NCBI RefSeq assembly: GCF_002632755.1
Contig: NZ_NJAK01000001.1
Span: forward strand, 1,798,001-1,862,000
From: Xenorhabdus ishibashii
GTDB taxonomy: Bacteria; Pseudomonadota; Gammaproteobacteria; Enterobacterales; Enterobacteriaceae
DNA length: 64,000 nucleotides
Direction of reading: 5' to 3'
Shown: piece after piece, positions 54,511-64,000 of the stretch
Layout of the letters: every line of letters begins with the position of its first letter
Numbering within the stretch: position 1 is the stretch's first letter
Made by a program: the position numbers and the translations under genes
Notes under the pieces: model-generated
The model's input: only the letters and a program-made list of their open reading frames with translations
Databases searched by the model: none
Told to the model about the DNA's origin: nothing

Positions 54511-54550
54511 AAAAAAAGCAATAGTAATGCCCTCACGTTCTGGGCATTAC
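54511..54550 (-). terminator. First hairpin downstream of glnA
   Basis: GTAATGCCC / GGGCATTAC arms around a 9-nt loop, then TATTGC and seven T's for leftward transcription. Most glnA transcripts probably end here, with partial read-through into glnLG. Confidence 0.8.
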
Positions 54551-54561
54551 CCGATAAAGCA

Positions 54562-55971
54562 CTACACACTGTAATACAGTTCAAACTCCAGTGGATGTGG
54601 TGTCATGCGGACACGTTCAATTTCCCCATTCAATAAATTGATATAAGCATCAATCGTGTCGTCAGTGAAAACACCACCGCGTGTCAGGAATTCGCGGTCT
54701 GCATCCAATGCGGCCAGTGCTTCTTCCAAAGAAGAGGCCACAGTTGGGATCTCTTGGGCTTCTTCTGCGGGCAGGTCATACAAGTTCTTATCCATTGCAT
54801 CACCTGGATGAATTTTGTTGATGATGCCATCAAGGCCTGCCATCAACAGGGCAGAGAAGGCCAGATAAGGGTTCGCTGCGGGATCAGGGAAGCGCACTTC
54901 AATACGGCGAGCTTTGGCGCTGGCGACCACGGGAATACGGATAGAAGCAGAACGGTTACGGGCAGAATACGCCAGCATAACCGGTGCTTCAAAACCAGGT
55001 ACCAGACGTTTGTACGAGTTAGTGGTTGGGTTGGTAAAGGCATTTAACGCACGAGCGTGTTTGATGACACCGCCGATATAGTAAAGTGCCATTTCGGACA
55101 GCCCACCGTATTTGTCACCCGCAAACAGGTTAGTGCCATTTTTGGACAGTGACATATGGCAGTGCATACCTGAGCCGTTATCGCCCACCAACGGTTTTGG
55201 CATAAATGTAGCGGTTTTGCCAAATTTATGGGCAACGTTATGGACCACATATTTATAAATCTGGGTTTCATCCGCTTTTTTGGTCATGGTATTAAAGCGG
55301 GTGGCAACTTCGTTTTGTCCGGCAGTGGCGACCTCATGGTGGTGAGCTTCAACTACCAACCCCATTTTTTCCATGGTCAGGCACATGGCTGAACGCAGAT
55401 CTTGGGAAGAATCCACAGGAGGAACAGGGAAATATCCCCCTTTAATACCAGGACGATGGCCTTTGTTACCGCCTTCATAGCGTGTGCCGCTGTTCCAGGC
55501 CGCTTCCGTATCATCAATATGGTAGTAAGAGCCAGCGATAGAATTGCCGAAACGGATGTCATCGAACAGGAAGAATTCGGGTTCTGGGCCAAATAAAACG
55601 GTATCAGCAATATCGCTTGCACGCAGGAAATCTTCTGCGCGTTTCGCAATGGAGCGAGGATCACGGCTATAACCTTGCATAGTGCCAGGCTCTAGAATAT
55701 CGCAGCGCAGGATCAGGGTTGCATCATTAAAGAAGGGATCAAGCATCGCAGTACTTGGATCTGGCATTAACACCATGTCAGATTCATTGATACCTTTCCA
55801 GCCACCAATCGATGAGCCGTCAAACATTTTGCCATCTTCAAAGAAATCTTCATCAACTTGGTGGGCAGGGATGGTGATATGTTGTTCTTTACCTTTAGTG
55901 TCAGTAAAGCGTAAGTCAATAAACTTCACCTGATGTTCTTCAATCATGGACAAAACATGTTCAGCGGACAT
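54562..55971 (-). CDS. glnA: Glutamine synthetase type I
   Basis: ATP-dependent synthesis of glutamine from glutamate and ammonia; dodecamer. 469 residues with the family signatures [26 protein letters not shown] and the adenylylation tyrosine in NLYDLPAEE, so activity is expected to be tuned by GlnE. Upstream DNA carries a sigma-54 promoter and two NtrC sites. Confidence 0.98.
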   Translation of the reverse strand: MSAEHVLSMIEEHQVKFIDLRFTDTKGKEQHITIPAHQVDEDFFEDGKMFDGSSIGGWKGINESDMVLMPDPSTAMLDPFFNDATLILRCDILEPGTMQGYSRDPRSIAKRAEDFLRASDIADTVLFGPEPEFFLFDDIRFGNSIAGSYYHIDDTEAAWNSGTRYEGGNKGHRPGIKGGYFPVPPVDSSQDLRSAMCLTMEKMGLVVEAHHHEVATAGQNEVATRFNTMTKKADETQIYKYVVHNVAHKFGKTATFMPKPLVGDNGSGMHCHMSLSKNGTNLFAGDKYGGLSEMALYYIGGVIKHARALNAFTNPTTNSYKRLVPGFEAPVMLAYSARNRSASIRIPVVASAKARRIEVRFPDPAANPYLAFSALLMAGLDGIINKIHPGDAMDKNLYDLPAEEAQEIPTVASSLEEALAALDADREFLTRGGVFTDDTIDAYINLLNGEIERVRMTPHPLEFELYYSV

Positions 55972-56098
55972 ACTGGTTCTCCTGGGTTTACGTCGGCCTG
56001 ATAAAACAGGGCAAGAAACAGGCTGTTTTATCTTAAAGTTTAGGGTGATTGTGGATCTTTGTATGGATAACGCTTATGAAATCACTCTTGCCAAGATT

Positions 56099-56117
56099 AA
56101 TGCGAAAAGTGTGCCAA
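56099..56117 (-). promoter_or_regulatory. Sigma-54 promoter of glnA
   Basis: On the minus strand TTGGCACACTTTTCGCATT: GG at -24 and GC at -12 with exactly ten bases between, very close to E. coli glnAp2. It lies about 130 bp before the glnA start. Confidence 0.88.
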
Positions 56118-56211
56118 TATTTTAAAAATATTTAATATCAGTATGATAAAGGTAGATAGCAATGGGGAAAGAAAAATCCATATAAGGGAAAAGCGGAATT
56201 TTCGATATTTT

Positions 56212-56259
56212 TGCACTAAAATAGTGAATGATGACCCCACCATTGCACTATTATAGTGC
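56212..56259. promoter_or_regulatory. Two NtrC enhancer sites
   Basis: TGCACTAAAATAGTGA (56212-56227) and TGCACTATTATAGTGC (56244-56259), 32 bp apart and about 100-140 bp upstream of the sigma-54 promoter. They match the TGCAC-N5/6-GTGCA pattern of strong NtrC sites. Confidence 0.85.
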
Positions 56260-56468
56260 TATTCAGGGCGCCAACTGGGGTGCCGATAAATATATTGCTC
56301 AATTGTGACGATTCAATACCACCTTCTAAGGTGATACATCTCACATTTATTTCACTCTGTAGCCATAACGTGTAAAATAGCAGCATTTTTGCGTTAGATG
56401 TTGTAGCGGCGTTCTGCCACGCTGCATGCATGTAATATGTCCTCAAATAGCTAAAACGGTAAAAATAC

Positions 56469-58292
56469 TTGTCAATTAATAACTTAAGAAATATCGCCAT
56501 CATCGCTCACGTCGACCATGGCAAAACCACGCTGGTTGATAAACTCCTGCAACAGTCCGGTACCTTTGGGGAGCGTGCTGCAACAACTGAGCGTGTGATG
56601 GATTCCAATGATCTGGAAAAAGAGCGTGGTATTACCATCCTTGCAAAGAACACTGCCATCAAATGGAATGACTATCGTATCAATATCGTAGACACCCCAG
56701 GCCATGCCGATTTTGGTGGTGAAGTTGAACGTGTAATGTCAATGGTAGACAGTGTCCTGCTGCTGGTTGATGCGATGGATGGCCCAATGCCACAGACTCG
56801 CTTTGTAACCCAAAAAGCGTTTGCTCACGGCCTGAAGCCTATTGTGGTGATCAACAAAGTTGACCGTCCTGGCGCTCGCCCTGACTGGGTTGTGGATCAA
56901 GTATTTGACTTGTTCGTGAATCTCGGTGCAACCGATGAGCAGTTAGATTTCCCAATCATTTATGCTTCTGCACTGATGGGGGTTGCTGGTAACGATCATA
57001 CCGAGATGGCTGAAGACATGACTCCGCTGTATCAGGCAATCGTTGAGCATGTTGAACCGCCTAAGGTTGACCTTGACGGCCCATTCCAGATGCAAATTTC
57101 GCAGTTGGATTACAACAACTACGTTGGGGTTATCGGTATCGGCCGCATTAAGCGTGGTATGGTAAAACCGAACCAAAACATCACTATCATCGACAGCGAA
57201 GGTAAAACTCGCAACGGTAAAGTGGGTAAGGTCTTTAGCCATCTGGGCTTGGAGCGTATTGAGTCTGATAAAGCGGAAGCTGGTGATATCATCGCCATTA
57301 CCGGTCTGGGTGAGCTGAACATCTCTGATACCCTGTGTGAAGTCAATGCGGTTGAAGCGTTGCCAGCATTGGCCGTTGATGAGCCGACTGTAAGCATGTA
57401 CTTCTGTGTCAATACTTCACCGTTCTGTGGTCGTGAAGGTAAGTATGTGACTTCTCGCCAGATCTTGGATCGTCTGAAAAAAGAACTGGTTCATAACGTT
57501 GCACTGCGTGTTGAAGAGACTGAAGATCCAGACGCATTCCGTGTATCAGGCCGTGGTGAGCTGCACTTGTCCGTTCTGATCGAAAACATGCGCCGTGAAG
57601 GTTTCGAAATGGGAGTTTCCCGTCCAAAAGTGATTTTCCGTGAAATGGATGGTCGTAAGCAGGAGCCTTTCGAGCAGGTCACTTTGGATATCGAAGAACA
57701 GCATCAAGGTGATGTGATGCAGGCATTGGGTGAGCGTAAAGGTGAAATGCGTGACATGCTGCCAGATGGCAAAGGTCGCGTTCGTCTTGATTACGTCATT
57801 CCTAGCCGTGGTTTGATTGGCTTCCGTACTGAATTCATGACCATGACTTCGGGTACTGGTTTGTTGTATGCAACATTCAGCCACTATGATGACATTCGCC
57901 CGGGTGAGATTGGCCGTCGCCAAAATGGTGTGTTGATTTCCAATGGACAAGGCAAGGCAGTTGCTTACGCGCTGTATGGCTTGCAGGAGCGTGGTAAATT
58001 GTTCCTGGGTCATGGTACTGAAGTGTATGAAGGCCAGATTATTGGTATTCACTCACGTTCAAATGACCTGACCGTAAACTGTCTGACAGGTAAGAAACTG
58101 ACTAACGTGCGTGCATCAGGTACAGATGAAGCGACAACACTGTCTCCACATATCAAGAAAACATTGGAACAAGCGTTGGAATTCATTGATGACGACGAGT
58201 TGGTTGAAGTGACTCCAGTGTCAATTCGCTTGCGTAAGCGTCATTTGACTGAAAATGATCGCCGTCGTGCAAATCGTAGCAAAGAAGTTTAA
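56469..58292 (+). CDS. typA: Ribosome-associated GTPase TypA/BipA
   Basis: Translational GTPase (607 residues) acting in ribosome assembly and stress or cold adaptation. G1 AHVDHGKTT, switch I RGITI, G3 [10 protein letters not shown] and NKVD are followed by EF-G-like domains and the BipA-specific C-terminal region. The frame starts with TTG at 56469 (residues [11 protein letters not shown]); no ATG lies before the G1 motif and no strong Shine-Dalgarno is visible, so initiation is probably weak or regulated. Confidence 0.96.
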   Translation: MSINNLRNIAIIAHVDHGKTTLVDKLLQQSGTFGERAATTERVMDSNDLEKERGITILAKNTAIKWNDYRINIVDTPGHADFGGEVERVMSMVDSVLLLVDAMDGPMPQTRFVTQKAFAHGLKPIVVINKVDRPGARPDWVVDQVFDLFVNLGATDEQLDFPIIYASALMGVAGNDHTEMAEDMTPLYQAIVEHVEPPKVDLDGPFQMQISQLDYNNYVGVIGIGRIKRGMVKPNQNITIIDSEGKTRNGKVGKVFSHLGLERIESDKAEAGDIIAITGLGELNISDTLCEVNAVEALPALAVDEPTVSMYFCVNTSPFCGREGKYVTSRQILDRLKKELVHNVALRVEETEDPDAFRVSGRGELHLSVLIENMRREGFEMGVSRPKVIFREMDGRKQEPFEQVTLDIEEQHQGDVMQALGERKGEMRDMLPDGKGRVRLDYVIPSRGLIGFRTEFMTMTSGTGLLYATFSHYDDIRPGEIGRRQNGVLISNGQGKAVAYALYGLQERGKLFLGHGTEVYEGQIIGIHSRSNDLTVNCLTGKKLTNVRASGTDEATTLSPHIKKTLEQALEFIDDDELVEVTPVSIRLRKRHLTENDRRRANRSKEV

Positions 58293-58337
58293 TTTCTGCG
58301 TTACGCATTGTCTATGACAGCTTAAATATGAATAGCT

Positions 58338-58367
58338 TAGGGCATTTAGGTGCCCTGAGTTTTTTTA
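58338..58367 (+). terminator. typA terminator
   Basis: AGGGCA / TGCCCT arms followed by GAG and seven T's, about 45 bp after the typA stop. Confidence 0.85.
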
Positions 58368-58558
58368 GCATATTCCTTCCAGTCCTTTTTGTTATCCATT
58401 CCTGATTATCAGCCAGAACAGCTAATCAGCACTACAACGATAATGCATAAGATAATTTATCAAAAGAACAACTTGCTTGTTTTTTTATCTTTTCAGCCTT
58501 TTTTCTTAACAAAATTATGATAAAAGTACCACACCATGAGCGTCAGTCAGGAGGAAGT

Positions 58559-59176
58559 ATGCTGTATATTTTCGATTTGGGTAACGTGATTATTGATATT
58601 GATTTTAAAAGAGTGCTGGCTGTCTGGAGTAATCTGAGTGGGACACCACTGGCAACATTAACCTCAAAATTTTCGCTGAGGGAATTGGCTGAAAAACATG
58701 AATGTGGGCAAATTAGTGATACTGAATTTGCAGAAAGGATGTGTGATGAAATGGAGATCTCACTCAGTTTTGCACAATTTGCTGAAGGCTGGAACGCCAT
58801 TTTTATTGATGTCAGGCAGGAAGTTATTGAGTTAATGAATAAATTGCGTGCCCAAGGGCATCGTGTGGTTGTGCTGTCAAATACAAATCGTCTGCATATT
58901 GATTACTGCTCAGTGCATTATCCTGAGATTACAGTATCAGCGGATTTCCTTTACCTATCCCACGAATTGGGGATGCGTAAACCCAATCCTGATATTTTTA
59001 ACTATGTGCTTGCCGCAGAAAGTATGGCAGCGGAGCAAGCCATATTTTTTGATGATCTTTTAGAAAACGTTGAAGCAGCAAAAAAATCAGGCATTGATGC
59101 AATTCATGTGGCTGACAGGAGTGTGATCCCTGATTACTTTAAGTCACATGATTTCTCGCTTCCCTCAAAAAATTAA
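58559..59176 (+). CDS. yihX: HAD-family glucose-1-phosphate phosphatase YihX
   Basis: Haloacid-dehalogenase-type phosphatase; E. coli YihX hydrolyses alpha-D-glucose 1-phosphate. Motif I is FDLGNVIIDID, motif II VVLSNTNRLH, motif III with the lysine in GMRKPNPD, motif IV IFFDDLLEN. The start MLYIFDLG at 58559 is chosen because AGGAGG precedes it; it gives 205 residues. First of a compact yihX-dtd-yiiD group. Confidence 0.92.
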   Translation: MLYIFDLGNVIIDIDFKRVLAVWSNLSGTPLATLTSKFSLRELAEKHECGQISDTEFAERMCDEMEISLSFAQFAEGWNAIFIDVRQEVIELMNKLRAQGHRVVVLSNTNRLHIDYCSVHYPEITVSADFLYLSHELGMRKPNPDIFNYVLAAESMAAEQAIFFDDLLENVEAAKKSGIDAIHVADRSVIPDYFKSHDFSLPSKN

Positions 59177-59215
59177 CCTCGTTTGCTTATAGCAATGGAA
59201 TAACAGGCAAGAGAA

Positions 59216-59653
59216 ATGATCGCATTAATTCAGCGTGTAACACAGGCAAAGGTTGTTGTTGAAGGTGAAACAATCGGAGAAATTGGGCAGGGGTTGCTGG
59301 TGTTGCTGGGAGTTGAAAAAGATGATACCCCACAAAAAGCACAACGTTTATGCGACAAGGTAATGGGGTATCGGGTATTCAGCGATGAGCAGGGAAAAAT
59401 GAACCTTAACGTTCAGCAGGCTGGCGGTAGTTTGCTGGTGGTATCGCAATTTACACTGGCTGCGGACACGCAAAAAGGTTTAAGACCCAGCTTTTCTGGT
59501 GGCGCTGAACCACAAAAAGCAGAGGAACTTTATCGCTATTTTGTTGAACAGAGCCGTGTTACTGGTGTAAAAACAGAAACGGGGAAATTTGCGGCAGACA
59601 TGAAAGTCAGTTTGACAAATGACGGGCCTGTGACTTTTTGGTTGCAAGTATGA
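59216..59653 (+). CDS. dtd: D-aminoacyl-tRNA deacylase
   Basis: Removes D-amino acids (and glycine from tRNA-Ala) mischarged to tRNA. 145 residues; the [12 protein letters not shown] motif and the NDGPVTFW cross-subunit Gly-Pro motif are intact. It begins 39 nt after yihX and is followed by yiiD. Confidence 0.96.
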   Translation: MIALIQRVTQAKVVVEGETIGEIGQGLLVLLGVEKDDTPQKAQRLCDKVMGYRVFSDEQGKMNLNVQQAGGSLLVVSQFTLAADTQKGLRPSFSGGAEPQKAEELYRYFVEQSRVTGVKTETGKFAADMKVSLTNDGPVTFWLQV

Positions 59654-59702
59654 TGTGTTTCTCTGGCTACACATAGCACACACAAGAGAAGGAGCTGTTT
59701 CT

Positions 59703-60620
59703 ATGTATCATCTGAGAGTCCCTCAAACAGAACAAGAGTTGGAAACCTATTACCAATTTCGTTGGGAAATGTTGCGGAAACCACTTCACCAGCCCAGCGG
59801 ATCCGAGAAAGATGGTTACGATTCGATGGCACACCATCAAATGGTGGTGGATGAACTGGGTAATCCGCTGGCTGTTGGGCGCTTATATATTAATGCGGAT
59901 AATGAAGGAGCCATTCGTTTCCTGGCTGTTCATCCCCATGTGCAGCGAAAAGGATTGGGTACACTGATTGCGATGGCATTGGAATCGGTAGCCAGACAGG
60001 AAGGTGTGAAACGCATTGTTTGCAGCGCACGGGAAGACGCGGTTGATTTCTTCGACAAGTTGGGTTTTCAAAATCGTGGTTTGATCAATGGTGCTAAGGC
60101 GTCGCCGATTAGCCATTTCCTCATGATAAAACCGATAATAAGCCTTGATGATATCTTGCACCGCCCTGATTGGTGTGCAGAGTTGCAGCAGGCATGGCAT
60201 AAGCAGATCCCTTTGAGTGAAAAGATGGGATTGAGGATCACCCAATATACCGGCCAGCGTTTTATCACAACGATGCCTGAAGCCGGAAACCAGAATCCAC
60301 ATCATACTATTTTCGCCGGTAGCTTATTTTCTCAGGCCACGTTAACCGCATGGGGACTGATTTGGTTGTTGTTACAGGAGCGCCAGTTAGGGGGAGATAT
60401 CATTTTAGTGGATGCCAATATTCGTTATCGACAACCGGTTACAGGGCGCCCCTGTGCAACCGCGGATTTCAATAATATGAGCGGAGACCTTGCTCGCCTT
60501 GCCCGCGGTAATAAAGCGCGCGTCAAAGTAGAAGTGCAGGTTAGCGGCGAACATGGTGTAGGTAGCGTGTTCACCGGTACTTATATCGTCCTGCCTCCCG
60601 AACGTTTTACTAAAGCTTGA
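59703..60620 (+). CDS. yiiD: GNAT/hotdog fusion protein YiiD
   Basis: About 305 residues in two parts: an N-terminal GNAT acetyltransferase domain (about 1-150, with the acetyl-CoA loop [14 protein letters not shown]) and a C-terminal hotdog/thioesterase-like domain ([33 protein letters not shown]). In E. coli it has been linked to initiation of fatty acid synthesis (also named FabY). The start MYHLRVP at 59703 has AGAAGGAG upstream. Its stop overlaps the convergent yicH end by 11 bp. Confidence 0.9.
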   Translation: MYHLRVPQTEQELETYYQFRWEMLRKPLHQPSGSEKDGYDSMAHHQMVVDELGNPLAVGRLYINADNEGAIRFLAVHPHVQRKGLGTLIAMALESVARQEGVKRIVCSAREDAVDFFDKLGFQNRGLINGAKASPISHFLMIKPIISLDDILHRPDWCAELQQAWHKQIPLSEKMGLRITQYTGQRFITTMPEAGNQNPHHTIFAGSLFSQATLTAWGLIWLLLQERQLGGDIILVDANIRYRQPVTGRPCATADFNNMSGDLARLARGNKARVKVEVQVSGEHGVGSVFTGTYIVLPPERFTKA

Positions 60621-62391
60621 TTTTTGCGCAGATTTGGCTCTCCGTAGAATGGCCAGTTGTTGAGTTCTCAGCTTCAGGGTTATCTACGGAAGAGGGTGCT
60701 TTTGGGGTACAGCGGTTCGTTGAGATCAAACCTTGCTCAACAGATTGTGACTCTTTGTCTGATGATTTATCTTCAGCAACCAATGTCCCGTTTATCGTTC
60801 CCTTCACATCGTCAGCGGAGAGATCTCCTGTGATAGCGAGTGAGAAATTTCCTTCTCCCTGAATCTTAAGTGGTATCCAACCCCATTGTGGCAAGATGTT
60901 CAAATCCGCATTCATGCCTTTGAAGTTTAGGTTAAAAGGAATATGAGCAGTTTGTTGTTCCGCCGAGCCAGTCATTTGCAACAGCCCTTCACGTGTAAAG
61001 CCATTCAATTTATCAATGGTGACTTTGCCGTCTTTAGCATGTAATTGCAGATAAGGACGGGTTATTTCGATTTTGTTAAAAGTTCCCGCAGCAGCTTGCA
61101 GTGATGCCTGACCATTCCACAATCCCCACTTGCCATTTTTCAAAATATCCATGTTGTTAATATGGGCTGCAAGAGTGGTGAGCTGGAACGGGAAGTTGGG
61201 ATTGGTATCAATCAGCAGAGTATTATTGATAGTAATATCATTGAGTTTTACTTCTGAAATCCATTCTGGTGCAGGTTGTTTGAAATAGTTGAGCCATGTT
61301 GGTGGCAAAGCATAAAGCAGCCCTGTTACAGAACTTTCTTTGAGGGTAAGGAGCCGATTTTTGCGATCCCATTGAGACTGGATATTGAACAACCCTTTTT
61401 GATAATGGGTTGTCAGGCTTGCGATGGTAAAGATATCACCAGAAAAACGGAATTTTCCAAGCGTGTCGCTAAACTGAGCATTATCCAACGTCATGTTCAT
61501 CGCGTTAAAATCCATCAATCCATCTTCGGTGCTCCAACTGCCGTTGACTAACCCTAAGTTTTTGATGGTGCTATCCAGATAATCAACAGACCAGTTTTTC
61601 CCTTGCAGTTTGGCATTAGTGATATTGAGATCTTTAACATAAGTAGCTGGCAGATGGCGGATTTTTTCTTTTAAGTCGCCCAGAGTCATCGGTGTTTGCC
61701 AGCGAATGTCACTGAGCAGGATATTATTCCAGTGCCAACTGCCGTCCGGTAATTGCTGACCATCACCAGAAATTGCACCTCGCAGAAATGTTGCGCCAAA
61801 AGAGTCGATAGTCAGGGCTTTATTTAGGTAACTGCCCTGCACAACGGCATTTTCAACAGATATGTCATTTAAACGGATCGTACTGGCACTGAATTGATAT
61901 TTTCCATTACCAAATGGGTTGCCCATAGCAGGAGCCCAGGGTGTAATGCCGCCTGTAATATTCTCCCCCTGAATATGTGTGTTGGGCCTTTCTAGCTGAA
62001 TATTCATCTGGTTCAGTTGTAAGATATCCGCTTGTAAAAGAGGGGGAAATTGATTTTCAAACAGTAGCAGCGTCCCTTGTTGCAAAGTCAAACGATGGAG
62101 ATTTTTGGGGGACAGTAAATGCTGCCATTTAAAATCGAGATTAATGGTATTGGCGTTGAGAGAGAAAGGACTTTGTTTGTCCCGAATATCAACATGGTTA
62201 AACGTTAAGGTAGCAGGTTGCTGCCAACTGTGGCTGATGCTTTCAATACTGACTTGATAATGTCCTTGTTTGCTGAGCCATTGGCTTAACTGTTTAGCGC
62301 CCCAATGCGTCTGGACAACAACATAGATAACTATGGTTGCCAAAATTAGTAACACTAAAAGAGTGACAAAAAACTTCCCTAACCACCTCAT
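60610..62391 (-). CDS. yicH: AsmA-family inner-membrane protein YicH
   Basis: 593 residues: one N-terminal membrane helix (about 8-28), then a long periplasmic beta-rich region typical of the AsmA/TamB superfamily thought to shuttle phospholipids between membranes. It lies next to xanP as in E. coli. The C-terminal 40 residues are low-complexity (Ser, Glu, Thr) with a late cysteine pair. Confidence 0.88.
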   Translation of the reverse strand: MRWLGKFFVTLLVLLILATIVIYVVVQTHWGAKQLSQWLSKQGHYQVSIESISHSWQQPATLTFNHVDIRDKQSPFSLNANTINLDFKWQHLLSPKNLHRLTLQQGTLLLFENQFPPLLQADILQLNQMNIQLERPNTHIQGENITGGITPWAPAMGNPFGNGKYQFSASTIRLNDISVENAVVQGSYLNKALTIDSFGATFLRGAISGDGQQLPDGSWHWNNILLSDIRWQTPMTLGDLKEKIRHLPATYVKDLNITNAKLQGKNWSVDYLDSTIKNLGLVNGSWSTEDGLMDFNAMNMTLDNAQFSDTLGKFRFSGDIFTIASLTTHYQKGLFNIQSQWDRKNRLLTLKESSVTGLLYALPPTWLNYFKQPAPEWISEVKLNDITINNTLLIDTNPNFPFQLTTLAAHINNMDILKNGKWGLWNGQASLQAAAGTFNKIEITRPYLQLHAKDGKVTIDKLNGFTREGLLQMTGSAEQQTAHIPFNLNFKGMNADLNILPQWGWIPLKIQGEGNFSLAITGDLSADDVKGTINGTLVAEDKSSDKESQSVEQGLISTNRCTPKAPSSVDNPEAENSTTGHSTESQICAKIKL

Positions 62392-62485
62392 TATTTCACC
62401 TCAACAGTGTGACCTTCCAATAGAAGCCCTTTTATGCCGTAAAATAGAGAAGCACTCAATAGATGATTTAGCTAAAAAAAGAAAA

Positions 62486-62506
62486 CTCCCGCGGCTAAGG
62501 CGGGAG
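62486..62506 (-). terminator. xanP terminator
   Basis: CTCCCGC / GCGGGAG arms around a 7-nt loop with an A-rich stretch to its left on the plus strand (a T tract for leftward transcription), about 30 bp after the xanP stop. Confidence 0.85.
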
Positions 62507-62533
62507 AAAAGTATCATACAAAAAATCTGCCAA

Positions 62534-63919
62534 CTATTTTTCCTGAGGAAAAATCAGGTTAAGCAGAATGGCAGTTAACCCACCTGCGGCAATACCTGAA
62601 GAGAGTAAGTTTTTCACCCAATCAGGGGCAAACTGTAAAATCAGTGGTTGTTGAGAGACTCCTAATCCCACGGCCAGAGACAGTGCAATAATCATAATAG
62701 AACGTCGATTCAAAGGCTCACGAGAAACAATTCTGATACCAGATGCGGCGATAGTACCAAACATCACAATTGTCGCCCCTCCCAGAACCGGCTCAGGAAT
62801 ATGTTGTACAAAACCAGCCACAGCGGGAAACAGCCCCAATAGAATTAACATTAAAGCAATCATGTAACCGACATAGCGACTGGCAACACCGGTTAGCTGG
62901 ATCACCCCATTGTTCTGACCAAAACAGGAGTTTGGAAATGTATTGAACACGGCTGATACCATAGAATTGAGGCCATTTGCCAGTACACCGCCCTTAACAC
63001 GCTTCATGTAAAGTGGCCCGCTGACAGGTTGCTCGGAGACATCTGAGGTAGCAGTGATATCGCCAATCGTTTCCAGTGATGTCACCATAAAAATCAAAAT
63101 CAGTGGGATCAACAGATTCCAGTCAAAAGACAAACCATAATAGAGTGGAGCTGGGATAATGATGATTGGTGCATCTTCTTTTGGTGTTGATACGGGCAAC
63201 ATATCCATATACCAGGCCAGCAGATAACCCATTGCCATAGCAATGACCAGAGAAGCAACACGTAAATAAGGGTTATTTTGGCGATTCAGTAACACGATGA
63301 CGGCAAGAACCGTTCCTGCAAGCAGCAAGTTTTCATGTGCGCCAAATGTGCCATTTTGAATTGCAGCATAACCGCCTCCAATCGAGGTTAATCCTACTTG
63401 AATTAATGACAGACCAATAATCATCACCACGATACCGGATACCAGAGGTGTAATGATCCGTCTTGCTAAATGCAACACTCGCGAAAGCAGCACTTCCGTC
63501 ATGGAGGCGAGCATCAGTGTCCCGAACAGAGTAGCCATCATAGTGGGAATATCTACACCGCCATTTTTCAACGCCAGGCCACCCATAATCAGCGGGGCAA
63601 CGAAATTAAAACTGGTGCCCTGAATTGAAAGCAACCCAGAACCAACAGGTCCCCAAGAGCGAATTTGAATAAGTGATGCCACACCTGAGGCAAACAGGGA
63701 CATACTGATAATGCGTTGGGTATCCTGCTCTGGAAGCCCCAGAGCCTGGCAAATCAGCATTGCTGGCGTAATAACAGCCACAAACATAGCCAGTAAATGT
63801 TGGCAGGCAGCAAATAGAGCATGTGGGAACGGTGGCTTATCTTCCAGACGATAGATAAGTTCATTGTTTGAGTTATTGGGAACTTCTGATGAATTGGATT
63901 CACGGGGTAAATTGACCAT
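62534..63919 (-). CDS. xanP: Xanthine permease XanP
   Basis: Proton-coupled xanthine importer of the NCS2 (NAT) family, 461 residues and about 14 membrane segments. [37 protein letters not shown] and the NAT signature [17 protein letters not shown] match E. coli XanP almost residue by residue. A PurR box lies upstream. Confidence 0.95.
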   Translation of the reverse strand: MVNLPRESNSSEVPNNSNNELIYRLEDKPPFPHALFAACQHLLAMFVAVITPAMLICQALGLPEQDTQRIISMSLFASGVASLIQIRSWGPVGSGLLSIQGTSFNFVAPLIMGGLALKNGGVDIPTMMATLFGTLMLASMTEVLLSRVLHLARRIITPLVSGIVVMIIGLSLIQVGLTSIGGGYAAIQNGTFGAHENLLLAGTVLAVIVLLNRQNNPYLRVASLVIAMAMGYLLAWYMDMLPVSTPKEDAPIIIIPAPLYYGLSFDWNLLIPLILIFMVTSLETIGDITATSDVSEQPVSGPLYMKRVKGGVLANGLNSMVSAVFNTFPNSCFGQNNGVIQLTGVASRYVGYMIALMLILLGLFPAVAGFVQHIPEPVLGGATIVMFGTIAASGIRIVSREPLNRRSIMIIALSLAVGLGVSQQPLILQFAPDWVKNLLSSGIAAGGLTAILLNLIFPQEK

Positions 63920-63972
63920 GTTGTGAAATTCCAGATAGACAAAAAGCGCATTTTAATGATTCTCAACAGTAA

Positions 63973-63987
63973 AGCAATCGTTTGCGT
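63973..63987 (-). promoter_or_regulatory. PurR box upstream of xanP
   Basis: On the minus strand ACGCAAACGATTGCT, only two to three bases from the ACGCAAACGTTTGCGT consensus, about 55 bp before the xanP start. Confidence 0.75.
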
Positions 63988-64000
63988 AAAGTTTTCATTA

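Larger units (their letters stand above)
55972..56468. other. Divergent glnA-typA regulatory region
   Basis: About 500 bp between divergent genes with no coding potential. It contains the sigma-54 promoter of glnA and two NtrC enhancer sites. The typA promoter must lie near 56340-56460. Confidence 0.75.

Noticed and set aside
57546..58052. 168-codon frame antisense to typA
   Set aside because: Threonine/histidine-rich translation typical of antisense frames of a conserved gene; no start signal.

Overview
The window is enterobacterial chromosome (Morganellaceae type). The best guess is Xenorhabdus or a close relative. Nearly all housekeeping proteins are close to E. coli homologues, the base composition is moderately AT-rich, and EnvZ is short with almost no periplasmic domain, a form I recall being described for Xenorhabdus. 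The genus is an inference; no rRNA or marker gene settles it.

Layout. 1-1.8 kb: soxR and an O-methyltransferase gene whose promoter carries a textbook SoxR operator. 1.9-8.4 kb: the yhfZYX-php-yhfUTS operon, lacking yhfW. 8.9-10.4 kb: an exported adenosine-deaminase-like protein. 10.5-20.2 kb: glpE-glpG-glpR-glpD, nfuA, gntX, bioH, an OsmC-family gene and feoABC with FNR and Fur sites.

20.2-32.7 kb is an accessory island between feoA and tex, which are neighbours in E. coli. It holds a lone Ig-like domain gene and a 1,049-residue intimin/invasin. Next comes a very AT-rich five-gene cassette: membrane desaturase, proline-dehydrogenase-like flavoenzyme, ATP-grasp ligase, MFS transporter and fold-type-I PLP enzyme. 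After it come an IS1-family remnant with both ends and a divergent ClpP. The cassette is the best candidate for an undescribed system. It looks like a small NRPS-independent pathway that oxidises, ligates and exports an amino-acid-derived compound. A copy of the 3' end of its last gene lies in front of its first gene, so the 6.2 kb unit is bounded by direct repeats.

32.8-45 kb: tex, greB, ompR-envZ, then pstSCAB-phoU behind a Pho box, and an amino-acid ABC transporter operon without an ATPase gene. 45-50.4 kb: the adenine permease gene adeP with a PurR box, a GT39/ArnT-like glycosyltransferase, yihI and hemN. 50.5-51.9 kb: a second small accessory spot with a YafO-family toxin gene 3 nt behind a gene for a small exported protein, 10-bp repeats in their promoter, and an IS982-family remnant. 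51.9-64 kb: glnALG with sigma-54 and NtrC sites, typA, yihX, dtd, yiiD, yicH and xanP with a PurR box.

Functions are read from motifs and remembered family features; no database search was run.
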